DNA of 64,000 nucleotides, from contig NZ_JAATEJ010000013.1 in the NCBI RefSeq assembly GCF_012034175.1, forward strand, positions 147,850 to 211,849, read 5' to 3'. Source of the DNA: Actinacidiphila epipremni (GTDB lineage Bacteria; Actinomycetota; Actinomycetes; Streptomycetales; Streptomycetaceae). A program made the translations under genes and the position numbers. A model generated the notes under the pieces. The model was not told where the DNA came from. It saw only the letters and a list, made by a program, of their open reading frames with translations, and did no database searches. This document shows positions 15,556-24,799 of the stretch, in pieces (position 1 is the first letter of the stretch; every line of letters begins with the position of its first letter).

Positions 15556-18500
15556 GTGCATGACGACCGGCACATCGTCGAAGAGCGGATCACCAAGTTC
15601 CTGTCCCACGTGGTCAGACCGGCCCTCTACCGCGACCCGGTGGACCTGGACCTGGCCGCCTGGCACGTCCCCGGCGAACCCGTCCCGGTGGCCGACGCCC
15701 TCGCCGCCGCGTACGAGCCCGTCGCGCTCGGCGACACCTGGGGCGGCCCCTGGTCGACCAGCTGGCTGAAGGCCGGCGGGCGCGTCCCACGGGAGTGGGC
15801 GGGGCAGCGCGTCGAGGCGGTCTTCGACCTGGGCTTCGATCCGGCGAAGGGGCCCGGCGGGCAGGCCGAGGGGTTTGTGCACGACGCCGCCGGCTCACCG
15901 GTCCAGGGACTGCACCCGCACCACCGCAGCGTGCTGATCGCCGAACCGGCCGCGGGCGGCGAGGCGGTGGAGCTGCTGGTGGAGCTGGCCGCCAACCCCA
16001 TGATCGAGGGCGCCAAGTCGGTCGGCACCCGGTTCGGCTCGAAGGAGACCGCCGGCACCGAGCACCTCTACCGGCTGCGCGAGGCGCATCTGGCGGTGCG
16101 CGACAACACCGTGTGGCATCTGCTGCACGACATGGAGGTGCTCGACGAGCTGATGCGGGAGCTGCCGGCCGGCAGCTCGCGGCGGCACGAGATCCTGCGC
16201 GCCCTGGCGCACGCGATCGACGCCGTGGACGTGTCCGACGTCGGCGGCACCGCGCAGGCCGCCCGCGACCGGCTCGCCGACGTGCTGTCCCGGCCCGCCT
16301 ACGCCTCGGCCCACACCGTGACCGCGGTCGGCCACGCGCACATCGACTCGGCGTGGCTGTGGCCGATCCGGGAGACCGTCCGCAAGTGCGCCCGCACCTT
16401 CACGAATATGACCACGCTCGCCGAGGAGTACCCGGAGCTGGTCTTCGCCTGCTCCTCGGCGCAGCAGTACGCGTGGATGAAGGAGCGCCGCCCGGAGATC
16501 TTCGAGCGGATCAAGAAGGCGGTGACCGAGGGCAACTGGGCGCCGGTGGGCGGGATGTGGGTCGAGGCCGACGGCAATCTGCCCGGCGGTGAGGCGCTGG
16601 CCCGGCAACTGGTCTTCGGACGGCGCTTCTTCGCCGCGGAGTTCGGCATCGAGCAGGAGGGCGTGTGGCTGCCGGACTCCTTCGGCTACACCGCCGCCTA
16701 CCCGCAACTGGCCACGCTCGCCGGGGCGAAGTGGTTCCTGACGCAGAAGCTGTCGTGGAACGAGACCAACCGGCTGCCGCACCACACCTTCCACTGGGAG
16801 GGCATCGACGGCACCCGCATCTTCACCCACTTCCCGCCCGTCGACACCTACAACGCCAGCCTGACCGGCGCCGAACTCGCCCACGCCGAGCGGAACTTCG
16901 CCGACAAGGGCGCCGCCACCCGGTCGCTCGCCCCGTTCGGCTTCGGCGACGGCGGCGGCGGGCCCACCCGGGAGATGCTGGAGAAGGCCCGCCGGCTGCG
17001 CGACCTGGAGGGCTCCACCCGGGTCGAGGTGGGCGGCCCGGCGGAGTTCTTCGCCGCGGCCCGCGCCGAGTACGAGCGGCTGCCGGTGTGGCGGGGCGAG
17101 CTGTACCTGGAGAACCACCGCGGCACGTACACCAGCCAGGCCCGCACCAAGCACGGCAACCGGCGCGCGGAGGCGCTGCTGCGGGAGGCCGAGCTGTGGT
17201 CGGTGGCCGCGGCGGTGCGCACCGGGGCGCCCTACCCGTACGAGCAGTTGGAGTCGATCTGGCAGCGGGTGCTGCTGCACCAGTTCCACGACATCCTGCC
17301 CGGCTCATCGATCGCATGGGTGCACCAGGAGGCCGAGAAGGTGCACGGTGAGCTCCAGGCGGAGCTGGCCGGGGTCATCGGGGCGGCGCTCGCCGGCGGC
17401 GCGGGGCTGGCCTTCTTCAACGCCGGGCCGTACGCGCGGCGCGAGGTCGCGGTGCTGCCGGCCGGGTCGGGGGCCGAGGGCGGGCAGGAGCTGTCCGACG
17501 GGCGGCGGGCGGTGCTGGTCGAGGCGCCCGCGCTCGGCACCGGGCGGGCGGTGGACCCGTCGGGGCTGCCGGCGGTGGCCGCGCAGGTGGCCGGCGACGG
17601 CACGATCACCCTGGACAACGGGGTGCTGCGGGTCCGGATCGACGCGCAGGGCCTGGTGCGCTCGGCCTACGACCTGCGGGCCGGGCGCGAGGCCATCGCG
17701 CCGGGCGCGGCCGGCAACCTCCTCCAACTGCACCCGGACGACCCGAACTTGTGGAGCGCCTGGAACATCGACGGCTACTACCGCGACACGGTGAAGGACC
17801 TCACCGAGGCGGAGTCGGTGGAACTGATCGAGTCCGGGCCGCTGCTGGCCTCCGTACGGGTCGAACGGGCCTTCGGCGCCTCCCGGTCGGTGCAGCACCT
17901 GGAGCTGACCGCGGGCAGCGACCGGATCACCGTCAGGACCGACATCGACTGGCAGGAGCGCGACACGCTGCTCAAGGCCGCCTGGCCGGTCGATGTGCAC
18001 GCCGAGACCGAGGCCGCGGAGATCCAGTTCGGGCATGTGCGGCGCCCCACGCACGAGAACACCAGCTGGGACGCGGCCCGTTTCGAGCTGTGGGCGCACC
18101 GCTGGGTGCAGGTGGGCGAGCACGGCTGGGGCGCGGCGGTCGTCAACGACTCCACCTACGGCCATGACGTCTCCCGGCACACCCGCGAGGACGGCGGCTC
18201 CACCACCACGGTGCGGCTGTCGCTGCTGCGCTCCCCGCACAGCCCCGACCCGCAGGCCGACCGCGGCCGGCACACCTTCGGCTACGCGCTGGTGGTCGGC
18301 GCGGGCGTCGGGGACGCGATCACCGCGGGCTACGCCGTCAACCTGCCGCTGCGGCCCGCGGGCGCGGCCCCGGCGGGCGGGCCCGCGCTGCTGACCGTCG
18401 ACAACCCGGACATCACCGTGGAGACGGTCAAGCTCGCCGACGACCGCGGCGGCGACGTCGTGGTGCGGCTGTACGAGTCGCGCGGCGGCACCGCCCGCGG

Positions 18501-18651
18501 CACGCTGCGCGCCGACTTCGCCGTGGCCGGCGCGGAGGTGACCGATCTGCTGGAGAACCCGGTGGACCGGATCGACCCCGCGCCCGACGGCGGCTACCCG
18601 CTGGAGCTGCGGCCCTTCCAGATCCGCACGCTCCGGCTGCGCAGGGCCTGA
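15556..18651 (+). CDS. GH38 alpha-mannosidase
   Basis: Retaining, zinc-dependent alpha-mannosidase of 1031 residues with no signal peptide, so it acts on imported oligosaccharides. Catalytic marks are complete: His262 and Asp264 in AVGHAHIDSAWLWP, nucleophile Asp374 in GVWLPDSFGY, the QKLSWNETN loop, GDGGGGPTREM, and His578 in QFHDILPG. The GH38 N-domain covers about 255-515, the middle helical domain 520-600 and the beta-sandwich C-domain the remainder. GTG at 15556 is chosen because VHDDRHIVEERITKFL aligns with the N-terminus of the paralogue at 3843-6995. Upstream in-frame codons translate only a repeat. It probably belongs to the transporter operon, and a GC-rich hairpin follows it. Sequence alone does not tell alpha-1,2 from alpha-1,3 or alpha-1,6 preference. 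Confidence 0.93.
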   Translation: MHDDRHIVEERITKFLSHVVRPALYRDPVDLDLAAWHVPGEPVPVADALAAAYEPVALGDTWGGPWSTSWLKAGGRVPREWAGQRVEAVFDLGFDPAKGPGGQAEGFVHDAAGSPVQGLHPHHRSVLIAEPAAGGEAVELLVELAANPMIEGAKSVGTRFGSKETAGTEHLYRLREAHLAVRDNTVWHLLHDMEVLDELMRELPAGSSRRHEILRALAHAIDAVDVSDVGGTAQAARDRLADVLSRPAYASAHTVTAVGHAHIDSAWLWPIRETVRKCARTFTNMTTLAEEYPELVFACSSAQQYAWMKERRPEIFERIKKAVTEGNWAPVGGMWVEADGNLPGGEALARQLVFGRRFFAAEFGIEQEGVWLPDSFGYTAAYPQLATLAGAKWFLTQKLSWNETNRLPHHTFHWEGIDGTRIFTHFPPVDTYNASLTGAELAHAERNFADKGAATRSLAPFGFGDGGGGPTREMLEKARRLRDLEGSTRVEVGGPAEFFAAARAEYERLPVWRGELYLENHRGTYTSQARTKHGNRRAEALLREAELWSVAAAVRTGAPYPYEQLESIWQRVLLHQFHDILPGSSIAWVHQEAEKVHGELQAELAGVIGAALAGGAGLAFFNAGPYARREVAVLPAGSGAEGGQELSDGRRAVLVEAPALGTGRAVDPSGLPAVAAQVAGDGTITLDNGVLRVRIDAQGLVRSAYDLRAGREAIAPGAAGNLLQLHPDDPNLWSAWNIDGYYRDTVKDLTEAESVELIESGPLLASVRVERAFGASRSVQHLELTAGSDRITVRTDIDWQERDTLLKAAWPVDVHAETEAAEIQFGHVRRPTHENTSWDAARFELWAHRWVQVGEHGWGAAVVNDSTYGHDVSRHTREDGGSTTTVRLSLLRSPHSPDPQADRGRHTFGYALVVGAGVGDAITAGYAVNLPLRPAGAAPAGGPALLTVDNPDITVETVKLADDRGGDVVVRLYESRGGTARGTLRADFAVAGAEVTDLLENPVDRIDPAPDGGYPLELRPFQIRTLRLRRA

Positions 18652-18698
18652 CCCCGCGCCCGCGGCGACCGCGCCGTCCGAGGGGGGCGGCGCGGCCC

Positions 18699-18725
18699 GC
18701 CGCCCCGCCCGCGCGGCGGGGCGGC
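18699..18725 (+). terminator. Hairpin terminator after GH38
   Basis: Perfect 11-base arms GCCGCCCCGCC (18699-18709) and GGCGGGGCGGC (18715-18725) flank a five-base loop, 47 bases past the GH38 stop. There is no T tract, which is common for terminators in this kind of genome. Confidence 0.6.
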
Positions 18726-18740
18726 AGCACGACGCGTACG

Positions 18741-18850
18741 ACCCGGGCCGTACGACCTGCACACCCGCACGAGAACGCACCACCCGCACGAGAGCGCACC
18801 GCCGCACGGCCTGCACGACCCGCACGGCCTGCACGACCCGCACGACCCCT
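18741..18850 (+). repeat. GCACGACC-type tandem repeats in a leader region
   Basis: Short tandem repeats fill the region before the beta-helix gene: two copies of CCGCACGAGANCGCACC, then two adjacent copies of CCGCACGGCCTGCACGAC, then CCGCACGACC. The unit is about nine bases. A very similar array lies before the cysteine-synthase-like gene (51496-51598). There are no spacers of CRISPR size. Confidence 0.75.
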
Positions 18851-18889
18851 GACCCGCACACCTCGTCGCGACCTTCGGAGGTTGTCCCC

Positions 18890-21800
18890 GTGCCACCCAG
18901 ACGACGTTTCCGCTTGCGGGCGCTGCTGCGCGCCCCCGCGCTGCTGCTGCTCGCCGCGGTGGCGCTGCTGCTGCCGGCCTCGCTGCCGGCGTCGGCCGCC
19001 GCGCCCACGCTCTATCCGCTGGGGGTCGGCGCCGACCTCGGCCCCACGCCCTTCACGCTGGGCCTGACCGCGACCGCCGGGGACGACCCCGGCGCGCTGC
19101 GGACCGGCACGCAGGACGGCACGCCCTACTGGCGTACCGATGTCGCCGGCGGCGCCGGCTACCTGGCGTTCGACCTCGACCAGGACTACACCGACTCGGT
19201 GACGGCCGGTCAGCTCACCGTCGCCGTCACCTACCTCGACAGCGGCAGCGGCGAGCTGACGCTGAGCCGCGGCGGCGGCCAGCAGCTCGGTGAGGTCGCG
19301 CTCGGCGACTCCGGCGCCTTCACCACCGAGGCATTCACCGTCCCCGCCGACTTCTCCGCCGGCCGCGAGCTGCGGATCGCCGGCACCGACGGCGGCTCCC
19401 CCGCCGACGTCACGGTCGCCGCCGTACGGGTCGCCGCCGGGCTCTCGGTGGACCTCGGCGCCACCGTCGACGAGCACGGCATCGCGCCGCGCGCCGGCGA
19501 CAACGACTCCCACCTGGTCACCGGCGTGGTCGACGGCCGCGGCTACTGGCAGACCGACCAGAGCAACCCGGGCGCCGAGACCGGCTTCTTCTACATGAAC
19601 GCCGACGACACCGTCGTCTACGACACCACCGACCCGGTCGCCGTCAGCATCGACTACTACGACCAGGGCAACGGCAAGATCCAGCTGGAATACGACTCCC
19701 CGGGCGACACCATCCCGCAGATGTTCAAGAAGTCGCCGCAGTTCACCTACGGCGACTCGGGGACGTGGAAGACCCACACCTTCCTGCTGGACGACGCGAT
19801 CCTCACCAACCGCTCCAACGGCTCGGACTTCCGCATCACCACCGGCGACACCAAGACCGAGCTCAAGGTCGCCCGGGTGATCGTGACCGCGCTGCCCAAG
19901 GCGCTCGACCCGACGACGGGCCTGAAGCAGCTCGTCGCCCAGGCCGACCTCGCCTACTCCGCCGCCCGCGAGGGCACCCGCGACGGGCAGTACCCGGCCG
20001 GCGCCAAGGAGGCGCTGAAGCAGGCCGCCGACTCCGCCCGCGCGGTGGCGGACGGCACGGGCGTCACCGACGAGCAGGCGCGTACCGCCTTCCACGCGCT
20101 CCAGGCCGCACTCGACGCCTTCCGCGCGCAGGCCGTCGACACCGACCTGGCGCACCTGGGCACCGCCACCGCCTCCAGCAGCGCGGCCGGCTCCTCGCCC
20201 GCCGCGGCCATCGACGGCGACGGCGGCACCGCCTGGACCAGCGGCGACGCCGGCAAGGGCGAGACCTTCACGGTGGACCTGGGCGCCGCCAAGCGCTTTG
20301 ACCAGGTGCGGACGATCTGGCAGGGCGACTTCGCCTGGGACTACACCGTGCGGGTCTCCTCCGACGGTACGCACTTCCGCGACGCCGGCCGCAGCGGCGC
20401 CACCGGCTCGGGCTCCGCCACGAACACCGCCTTCCCGGCGACCACCGCCCGCTACGTACGGCTGGTGATCACCGGTTACGCGCCGGGCGCCACGAAGGTG
20501 GGCCTGAACCAGCTGGAGGTGCGGCTGCGGCCGGCGGCGACGCCCAAGCCGGTGCTCGTCCACACCCGCTACCCCTCCCCCGACCCGGTGGTCGCGGACT
20601 TCGACGTACGCAGCTTCGGCGCCGACGCCACCGGCCGCAAGGACGCCACCGCGGCCGTGCAGGCGGCCCTCTACGCCTGCCAGGACGCCGGCGGCGGCAC
20701 GGTGTGGCTGGGCGCGGGCACCTACCGCGTCACCACCACCGTGGAGGTGCCGGCCTTCTGCTCGCTGCGCGGCGACCGGCGCGACCCGGACCACGGCTCG
20801 GGCGGCTACGGCACGGTGATCAGCGCGGACCTGCCGGCCGGCGCGGACGGGCCGGTGCTCTTCCGGATCGGCGGCAGCGCCTCGGTGCAGGGCGTGACCA
20901 CCTACTACCCGCGGCAGAGCGCCACGCACCCGGTGCCGTACAACTACACCTTCGAGATCCCCGGTTCGGCGTGGCAGAGCGACGCCAACTTCATGATGGG
21001 GACGGTCGCGCACGTCACGATGCTCAACTCGTACCAGGGCATCGGCATCTCCACCAAGCCCGACGACCGCGGACGGCCCGCGGTGCAGGGGCAGGTGCAC
21101 GAGTCGGCGACGGTCGACGACGTCAAGGGCACGGTGCTCCAGGCCGGCGTGACCGCCTACAACGGCTCGGACGTGGGCACCTGGAGCGGGGTCACCTTCT
21201 CCAACTCCTATTGGGCGAAGGCTCCTTCGGCCTACCACCCGCCCAAGCGGGCGGCGCTGGACGGCTGGACGCGCGCGAACGCCACCGGCATGGTGCTCGG
21301 TGACCTGGAATGGGACCAGTTCTCGCGCATCTCGCTGGCGGACTTCCACATCGGCATCCAGACGGTGAAGGGCCAACGGGCCACCTTCGTCGGCGCGTTC
21401 CTGGACACCTCGGTGGTCCGCACCGATGTCGCGCTCCAGGTGGACGACGTCGACAGCCGCTGGGGCATGTCCTTCGCCGGCGGCACCTTGCAGGGCAGCA
21501 CCGCCTCGATCCGCAACAACGCCTCGGGATACGTGAAGGTCACCGGCACCGCGCTGAGCGGCCCCACGTCCGGCACGGTGGTGCGGATGCCCGGCACCGT
21601 CCCGGCGTCCCCGGCCGCCACCGCCGACCCGGCGCCGAGGCGGCAGGCGCTGTACGTCGCCAACTCGGTGCCGCACGGCGTGGGTTACCAGCCGGCGGCC
21701 GACGCGACGGCGCCGTTGCAGAAGCTGCTGGACCGGGCCGGCCGGGAGGGCGGCGGCACCGTCTACCTGCCCGCGGGCTGGTACCGCCTCGGCGGCCATG

Positions 21801-22822
21801 TCACCGTCCCGGCCGGCGTGGAGCTGCGCGGCGCCGCCGCCTCGCCCAACCGCGACGAGGGCGGCGACAGCGGCGGCACCGTGCTGTTCGCCTACGAGGG
21901 CCGGGACACCGCGAGCCCGGACACCGCCACCGCGCTGGTCACCCTGGCCGGCGACCGGTCGGGCGTACGCGGCCTGCGGGTCTTCCACCCGGGCAACAAC
22001 CCGGCCGACGGCTACGTCCCCTACCCGTACGCCGTCCGCGGCGCGGGCAAGGGCACGTATGTCGTGAACGTGACGATGACCAACACCTGGAACGGCATCG
22101 ACCTCGGCTCGCCGCGGGCCGACGGCTTCGTCGTGCACAAGGTGGGCGGAGTGTTCCTGCACCGGGGCATCAACGTCGGCGCCAACCACGGCGGTTCGGT
22201 CGACGGGGTGCTCAGCAACGGCAACGCCGTCAACCGCACCGGCTTCGACCTGCCGGGCTGGGGCCTGGGAAGCAACCTCTTCCCGCAGACCATCGACGGC
22301 GTCACGCGCAAGAACACCGACCTGGTGCATGTCGCGGGCGCCCGCGGCCTGACCGTCCTGGACGTCTTCGGCTACGGCATGCACAACGGCCTGGTCGTGG
22401 ACTCCGGTGACGTGCACGCCTTCAACCTCGGCACGGACAACCTCGGCGACGGCGGCTACACCGTCAAGGCCGGCCCGTCCGCGACCGTACGGGCGGTCGA
22501 CGTGCTGCGCTACAACGGCACGACGTACACCGGGCCGGCCAGGCTCGACAACATCATGGTCATCAACGTCGTGCAGCAGGCGGTCGCGGCGAGCGCGTCG
22601 CCGGCCGCCGGCGGCACGGTGCGGCTGACCGGCAACGCCACCGAGCCGGGCCGCTACGAGAAGGGCGACACGGTGACCGCCACCGCGGTGCCGGCCCGCG
22701 GCTACCGGCTGCTCGGCTGGCTGCTGGACGGCACGCAGGTCCCTGCGGACGGCGCCTCGCTGAGCGTGCCGGTGACGGGTGACCGTACGGTGGTCGCGGA
22801 GTTCGGCCCGCTCGCGGGCTGA
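18890..22822 (+). CDS. Secreted double beta-helix protein with discoidin domain
   Basis: Large exported carbohydrate-active protein of 1310 residues. The signal peptide is 1-37 (cleavage near PASAAAP). Residues 38-330 look like two beta-sandwich modules, 335-415 is a helical FIVAR-like segment, and 418-548 is an F5/8 (discoidin) domain that probably binds glycans. Two pectate-lyase-3/GH55-like right-handed beta-helices follow, from 567 (DFDVRSFGADATGRKDAT) and from 916; each repeats GGGTVxLxAGxY. The end (1230-1310, GYRLLGWLLDGTQVPADG) resembles an InlB-type B repeat. Tandem beta-helices are typical of GH55 exo-beta-1,3-glucanases, but I do not see enough of that family's catalytic signature to assign the activity. 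GTG at 18890 has GGAGG eight bases upstream. Confidence 0.8.
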   Translation: MPPRRRFRLRALLRAPALLLLAAVALLLPASLPASAAAPTLYPLGVGADLGPTPFTLGLTATAGDDPGALRTGTQDGTPYWRTDVAGGAGYLAFDLDQDYTDSVTAGQLTVAVTYLDSGSGELTLSRGGGQQLGEVALGDSGAFTTEAFTVPADFSAGRELRIAGTDGGSPADVTVAAVRVAAGLSVDLGATVDEHGIAPRAGDNDSHLVTGVVDGRGYWQTDQSNPGAETGFFYMNADDTVVYDTTDPVAVSIDYYDQGNGKIQLEYDSPGDTIPQMFKKSPQFTYGDSGTWKTHTFLLDDAILTNRSNGSDFRITTGDTKTELKVARVIVTALPKALDPTTGLKQLVAQADLAYSAAREGTRDGQYPAGAKEALKQAADSARAVADGTGVTDEQARTAFHALQAALDAFRAQAVDTDLAHLGTATASSSAAGSSPAAAIDGDGGTAWTSGDAGKGETFTVDLGAAKRFDQVRTIWQGDFAWDYTVRVSSDGTHFRDAGRSGATGSGSATNTAFPATTARYVRLVITGYAPGATKVGLNQLEVRLRPAATPKPVLVHTRYPSPDPVVADFDVRSFGADATGRKDATAAVQAALYACQDAGGGTVWLGAGTYRVTTTVEVPAFCSLRGDRRDPDHGSGGYGTVISADLPAGADGPVLFRIGGSASVQGVTTYYPRQSATHPVPYNYTFEIPGSAWQSDANFMMGTVAHVTMLNSYQGIGISTKPDDRGRPAVQGQVHESATVDDVKGTVLQAGVTAYNGSDVGTWSGVTFSNSYWAKAPSAYHPPKRAALDGWTRANATGMVLGDLEWDQFSRISLADFHIGIQTVKGQRATFVGAFLDTSVVRTDVALQVDDVDSRWGMSFAGGTLQGSTASIRNNASGYVKVTGTALSGPTSGTVVRMPGTVPASPAATADPAPRRQALYVANSVPHGVGYQPAADATAPLQKLLDRAGREGGGTVYLPAGWYRLGGHVTVPAGVELRGAAASPNRDEGGDSGGTVLFAYEGRDTASPDTATALVTLAGDRSGVRGLRVFHPGNNPADGYVPYPYAVRGAGKGTYVVNVTMTNTWNGIDLGSPRADGFVVHKVGGVFLHRGINVGANHGGSVDGVLSNGNAVNRTGFDLPGWGLGSNLFPQTIDGVTRKNTDLVHVAGARGLTVLDVFGYGMHNGLVVDSGDVHAFNLGTDNLGDGGYTVKAGPSATVRAVDVLRYNGTTYTGPARLDNIMVINVVQQAVAASASPAAGGTVRLTGNATEPGRYEKGDTVTATAVPARGYRLLGWLLDGTQVPADGASLSVPVTGDRTVVAEFGPLAG

Positions 22823-22833
22823 GGTGACGTAGG

Positions 22834-22865
22834 CCCGGGTGGTCCGCCGGTGCGGATCGCCCGGG
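22834..22865. terminator. Hairpin between convergent genes
   Basis: Arms CCCGGGTGGTCCGC (22834-22847) and GCGGATCGCCCGGG (22852-22865) pair over 14 positions with two G-T wobbles and a four-base loop, between the stops of the beta-helix gene and the thymidine kinase gene. It probably terminates both. Confidence 0.65.
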
Positions 22866-22883
22866 TCTTCGCCGTCGGCCGGG

Positions 22884-23531
22884 TCAGGCCGGCGGCACCG
22901 GTAGGACGTCCGGGGACAGCGCCGCCGCGCCCGCCGAGGCGGCCGTCATCCGGCGCCGGTGGTGGCGGCGGCACAGCACCTCGTAGCCGATCTCCGCGGC
23001 CTGGTCGACGTCCCCGACGACCACCTGCGCGCCCTCCACGACCATCTGGCCGCCGACGGTACGGGCGTTGTGGGTGGCGCGGGCGCCGCACCAGCACAGC
23101 GCCTCGACCTGCAACGCCTGGACGCGGTCGGCGAGTTCGATGAGGCGCTGGGAGCCGGGGAAGAGCCGGGTGCGGAAGTCGGTGGTGATGCCGAAGGCGT
23201 AGACGTCCATCTCCAGCTCGTCGACCGCGCGGGCGAGCTGGTCGATCTGCTCCGGCGCGAGGAACTGCGCCTCGTCCACGACCGTGAAGTCCACCCGGCC
23301 GCCGCGGCTTATCAGGCCGACCAGATGCGCGTACAGGTCCATGCCGGCGGTGACCTCGGTGGCGTCGGTGACCAGGCCCAGCCGCGAGGACAGCTTGCCC
23401 TCGCCGGCCCGGTCGTCCTTGGTGAAGATCACCGCCCGCAGGCCGCGGGAGGCGCGGTTGTGGACGATCTGCAGGGCGAGCGTGCTCTTGCCGCAGTCCA
23501 TCGTTCCGGAGAAGAAGACCAGCTCGGGCAT
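22884..23531 (-). CDS. tdk: Thymidine kinase
   Basis: Type II thymidine kinase of 215 residues; phosphorylates thymidine in nucleotide salvage in the cytoplasm. The P-loop GTMDCGKST is at residues 9-17, the magnesium-binding VVDEAQF follows, and the lasso-region zinc cysteines are represented by CWCGARATHN and EVLCRRHHRRR. The start is ATG at 23531. A 71-base gap with a run of nine G separates it from the phosphodiesterase gene upstream on the same strand. A C-terminal Ala/Pro-rich tail of about 20 residues extends beyond the usual end. Confidence 0.95.
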   Translation of the reverse strand: MPELVFFSGTMDCGKSTLALQIVHNRASRGLRAVIFTKDDRAGEGKLSSRLGLVTDATEVTAGMDLYAHLVGLISRGGRVDFTVVDEAQFLAPEQIDQLARAVDELEMDVYAFGITTDFRTRLFPGSQRLIELADRVQALQVEALCWCGARATHNARTVGGQMVVEGAQVVVGDVDQAAEIGYEVLCRRHHRRRMTAASAGAAALSPDVLPVPPA

Positions 23532-23602
23532 GGGTGGGACGGCGGCCTTTCGGACGGGGACGGGACGGCTGGGATCGTTTGCGGGGGGGGGCGGGACAGG
23601 CG

Positions 23603-24799
23603 TCAGGTGCGCACTTCCAGCAGCGGCACGAGCTGTTCGACGGCGGCCATCGAGCCGTGCAGGCCGGTCATCCTGGACTCCCCCGGCTCGGTGCGGTGGG
23701 CCACGACGGCGATGTCGTCGCGGGCGACGGCGACCACGTCGCCGATCCGGCCGAGCACCCGCGGCTCGACGGCCGGCCCGAACCAGCCCGCCGCCACCGC
23801 CTCGTCGCGGCTCGCCACCCACATCCGGTCGCCCAGCACCTCGCGCCACACCGCGAGCACGTCGGCTGCGGCGCCCGGTACCGCGTACAGATGCCGGGCC
23901 CGGCCCTCGCCGCCGAGGACGGCGACCCCGGCGCGCAGCTCCCAGTCCTCGTCGAAGTCGATCCGCGACTCCTCGTCGAAGGGCACGTCGATCATGCCGT
24001 GGTCGGCGGTGACGTAGAGGACCGAGCGCGGCGGCAGCCGGTCGGCGAGCCGCTGCGCGAGCCGGTCGACCAGCATCAGCTGCCCGCGCCAGGCGTCGGA
24101 GTCCACGCCGTGGCGGTGGCCCATGCCGTCCACCTCGCTGTAGTACGTGTACACCAGCGAGCGGCCGGCGGCGCCGAGCCGCTCGGCGGCCAGGTCCATC
24201 CGCTCCTCGCCGGTGAGCCGGCCGAGGAACGAGCCGCCGGACAGGGCGACCTTCGTCAGCGGCGTCTGCGCGAAGGTCGGCGAGGACACCTGGCAGGTGG
24301 CGACGCCCGCGGCGTCCGCGAGCGCGAAGACGGTGGGGTGCGGCTGCCACACCGCGGGCGCGGTCCAGGGCGTCCAGCGCAGCTGGTTCATCAGCTCGCC
24401 GGTGGCCGGGTTGAGCGCGGTGTAGCCGGGCAGGCCGTGCACGCCGGGCGGCAGGCCGGTGCCGACCGAGGCGAGCGAGGTCGCGGTGGTCGCGGGGAAG
24501 CCGGCGGTGAGCGGGCGCCCGGTGCCGCCCAGCGAACTGCCGAGCAGCGAGGTGAGGAACGGGGCCTCGTCCGGGTGCCGGGTGATCAGCTCCCAGCCGA
24601 GCCCGTCGACGAGGAAGACGCACACCCGGTCGGCGGGCGCGAGCTCCAGGCCGGTCGGGGGCAGGCCGGGGATGCCGAAGCCGGCGAGGGCGGCGGGGAG
24701 CACATCGCTGAGCGACGCCTGCCCGTAGGCGGGCACGGGGGCGGTGTGTGGGTCGAGCGGTACGGGCCGGCCGGCGCTGTCGTGGACGGGCTGGGCCAT
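23603..24799 (-). CDS. Alkaline-phosphatase-superfamily nucleotide phosphodiesterase
   Basis: Metal-dependent phosphodiesterase of the NPP branch of the alkaline phosphatase superfamily, 398 residues. Visible metal and nucleophile sites: VCVFLVDGLGWELI (first metal Asp), FPATTATSLASVGTG containing the Thr nucleophile, SEVDGMGHRHG, and YVTADHGMIDVP. No clear signal peptide, so it is probably cytoplasmic. The ATG at 24799 shares one base with the stop of the DUF5998 gene (TGATG), so the two are translationally coupled. The substrate is not identifiable; homologues are annotated as nucleotide pyrophosphatase or phosphodiesterase. Confidence 0.9.
   Translation of the reverse strand: MAQPVHDSAGRPVPLDPHTAPVPAYGQASLSDVLPAALAGFGIPGLPPTGLELAPADRVCVFLVDGLGWELITRHPDEAPFLTSLLGSSLGGTGRPLTAGFPATTATSLASVGTGLPPGVHGLPGYTALNPATGELMNQLRWTPWTAPAVWQPHPTVFALADAAGVATCQVSSPTFAQTPLTKVALSGGSFLGRLTGEERMDLAAERLGAAGRSLVYTYYSEVDGMGHRHGVDSDAWRGQLMLVDRLAQRLADRLPPRSVLYVTADHGMIDVPFDEESRIDFDEDWELRAGVAVLGGEGRARHLYAVPGAAADVLAVWREVLGDRMWVASRDEAVAAGWFGPAVEPRVLGRIGDVVAVARDDIAVVAHRTEPGESRMTGLHGSMAAVEQLVPLLEVRT

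Noticed and set aside
18741..18850. CRISPR-like array
   Set aside because: The units are about nine bases, nearly contiguous and imperfect, with no unique spacers of 25-40 bases and no cas genes.
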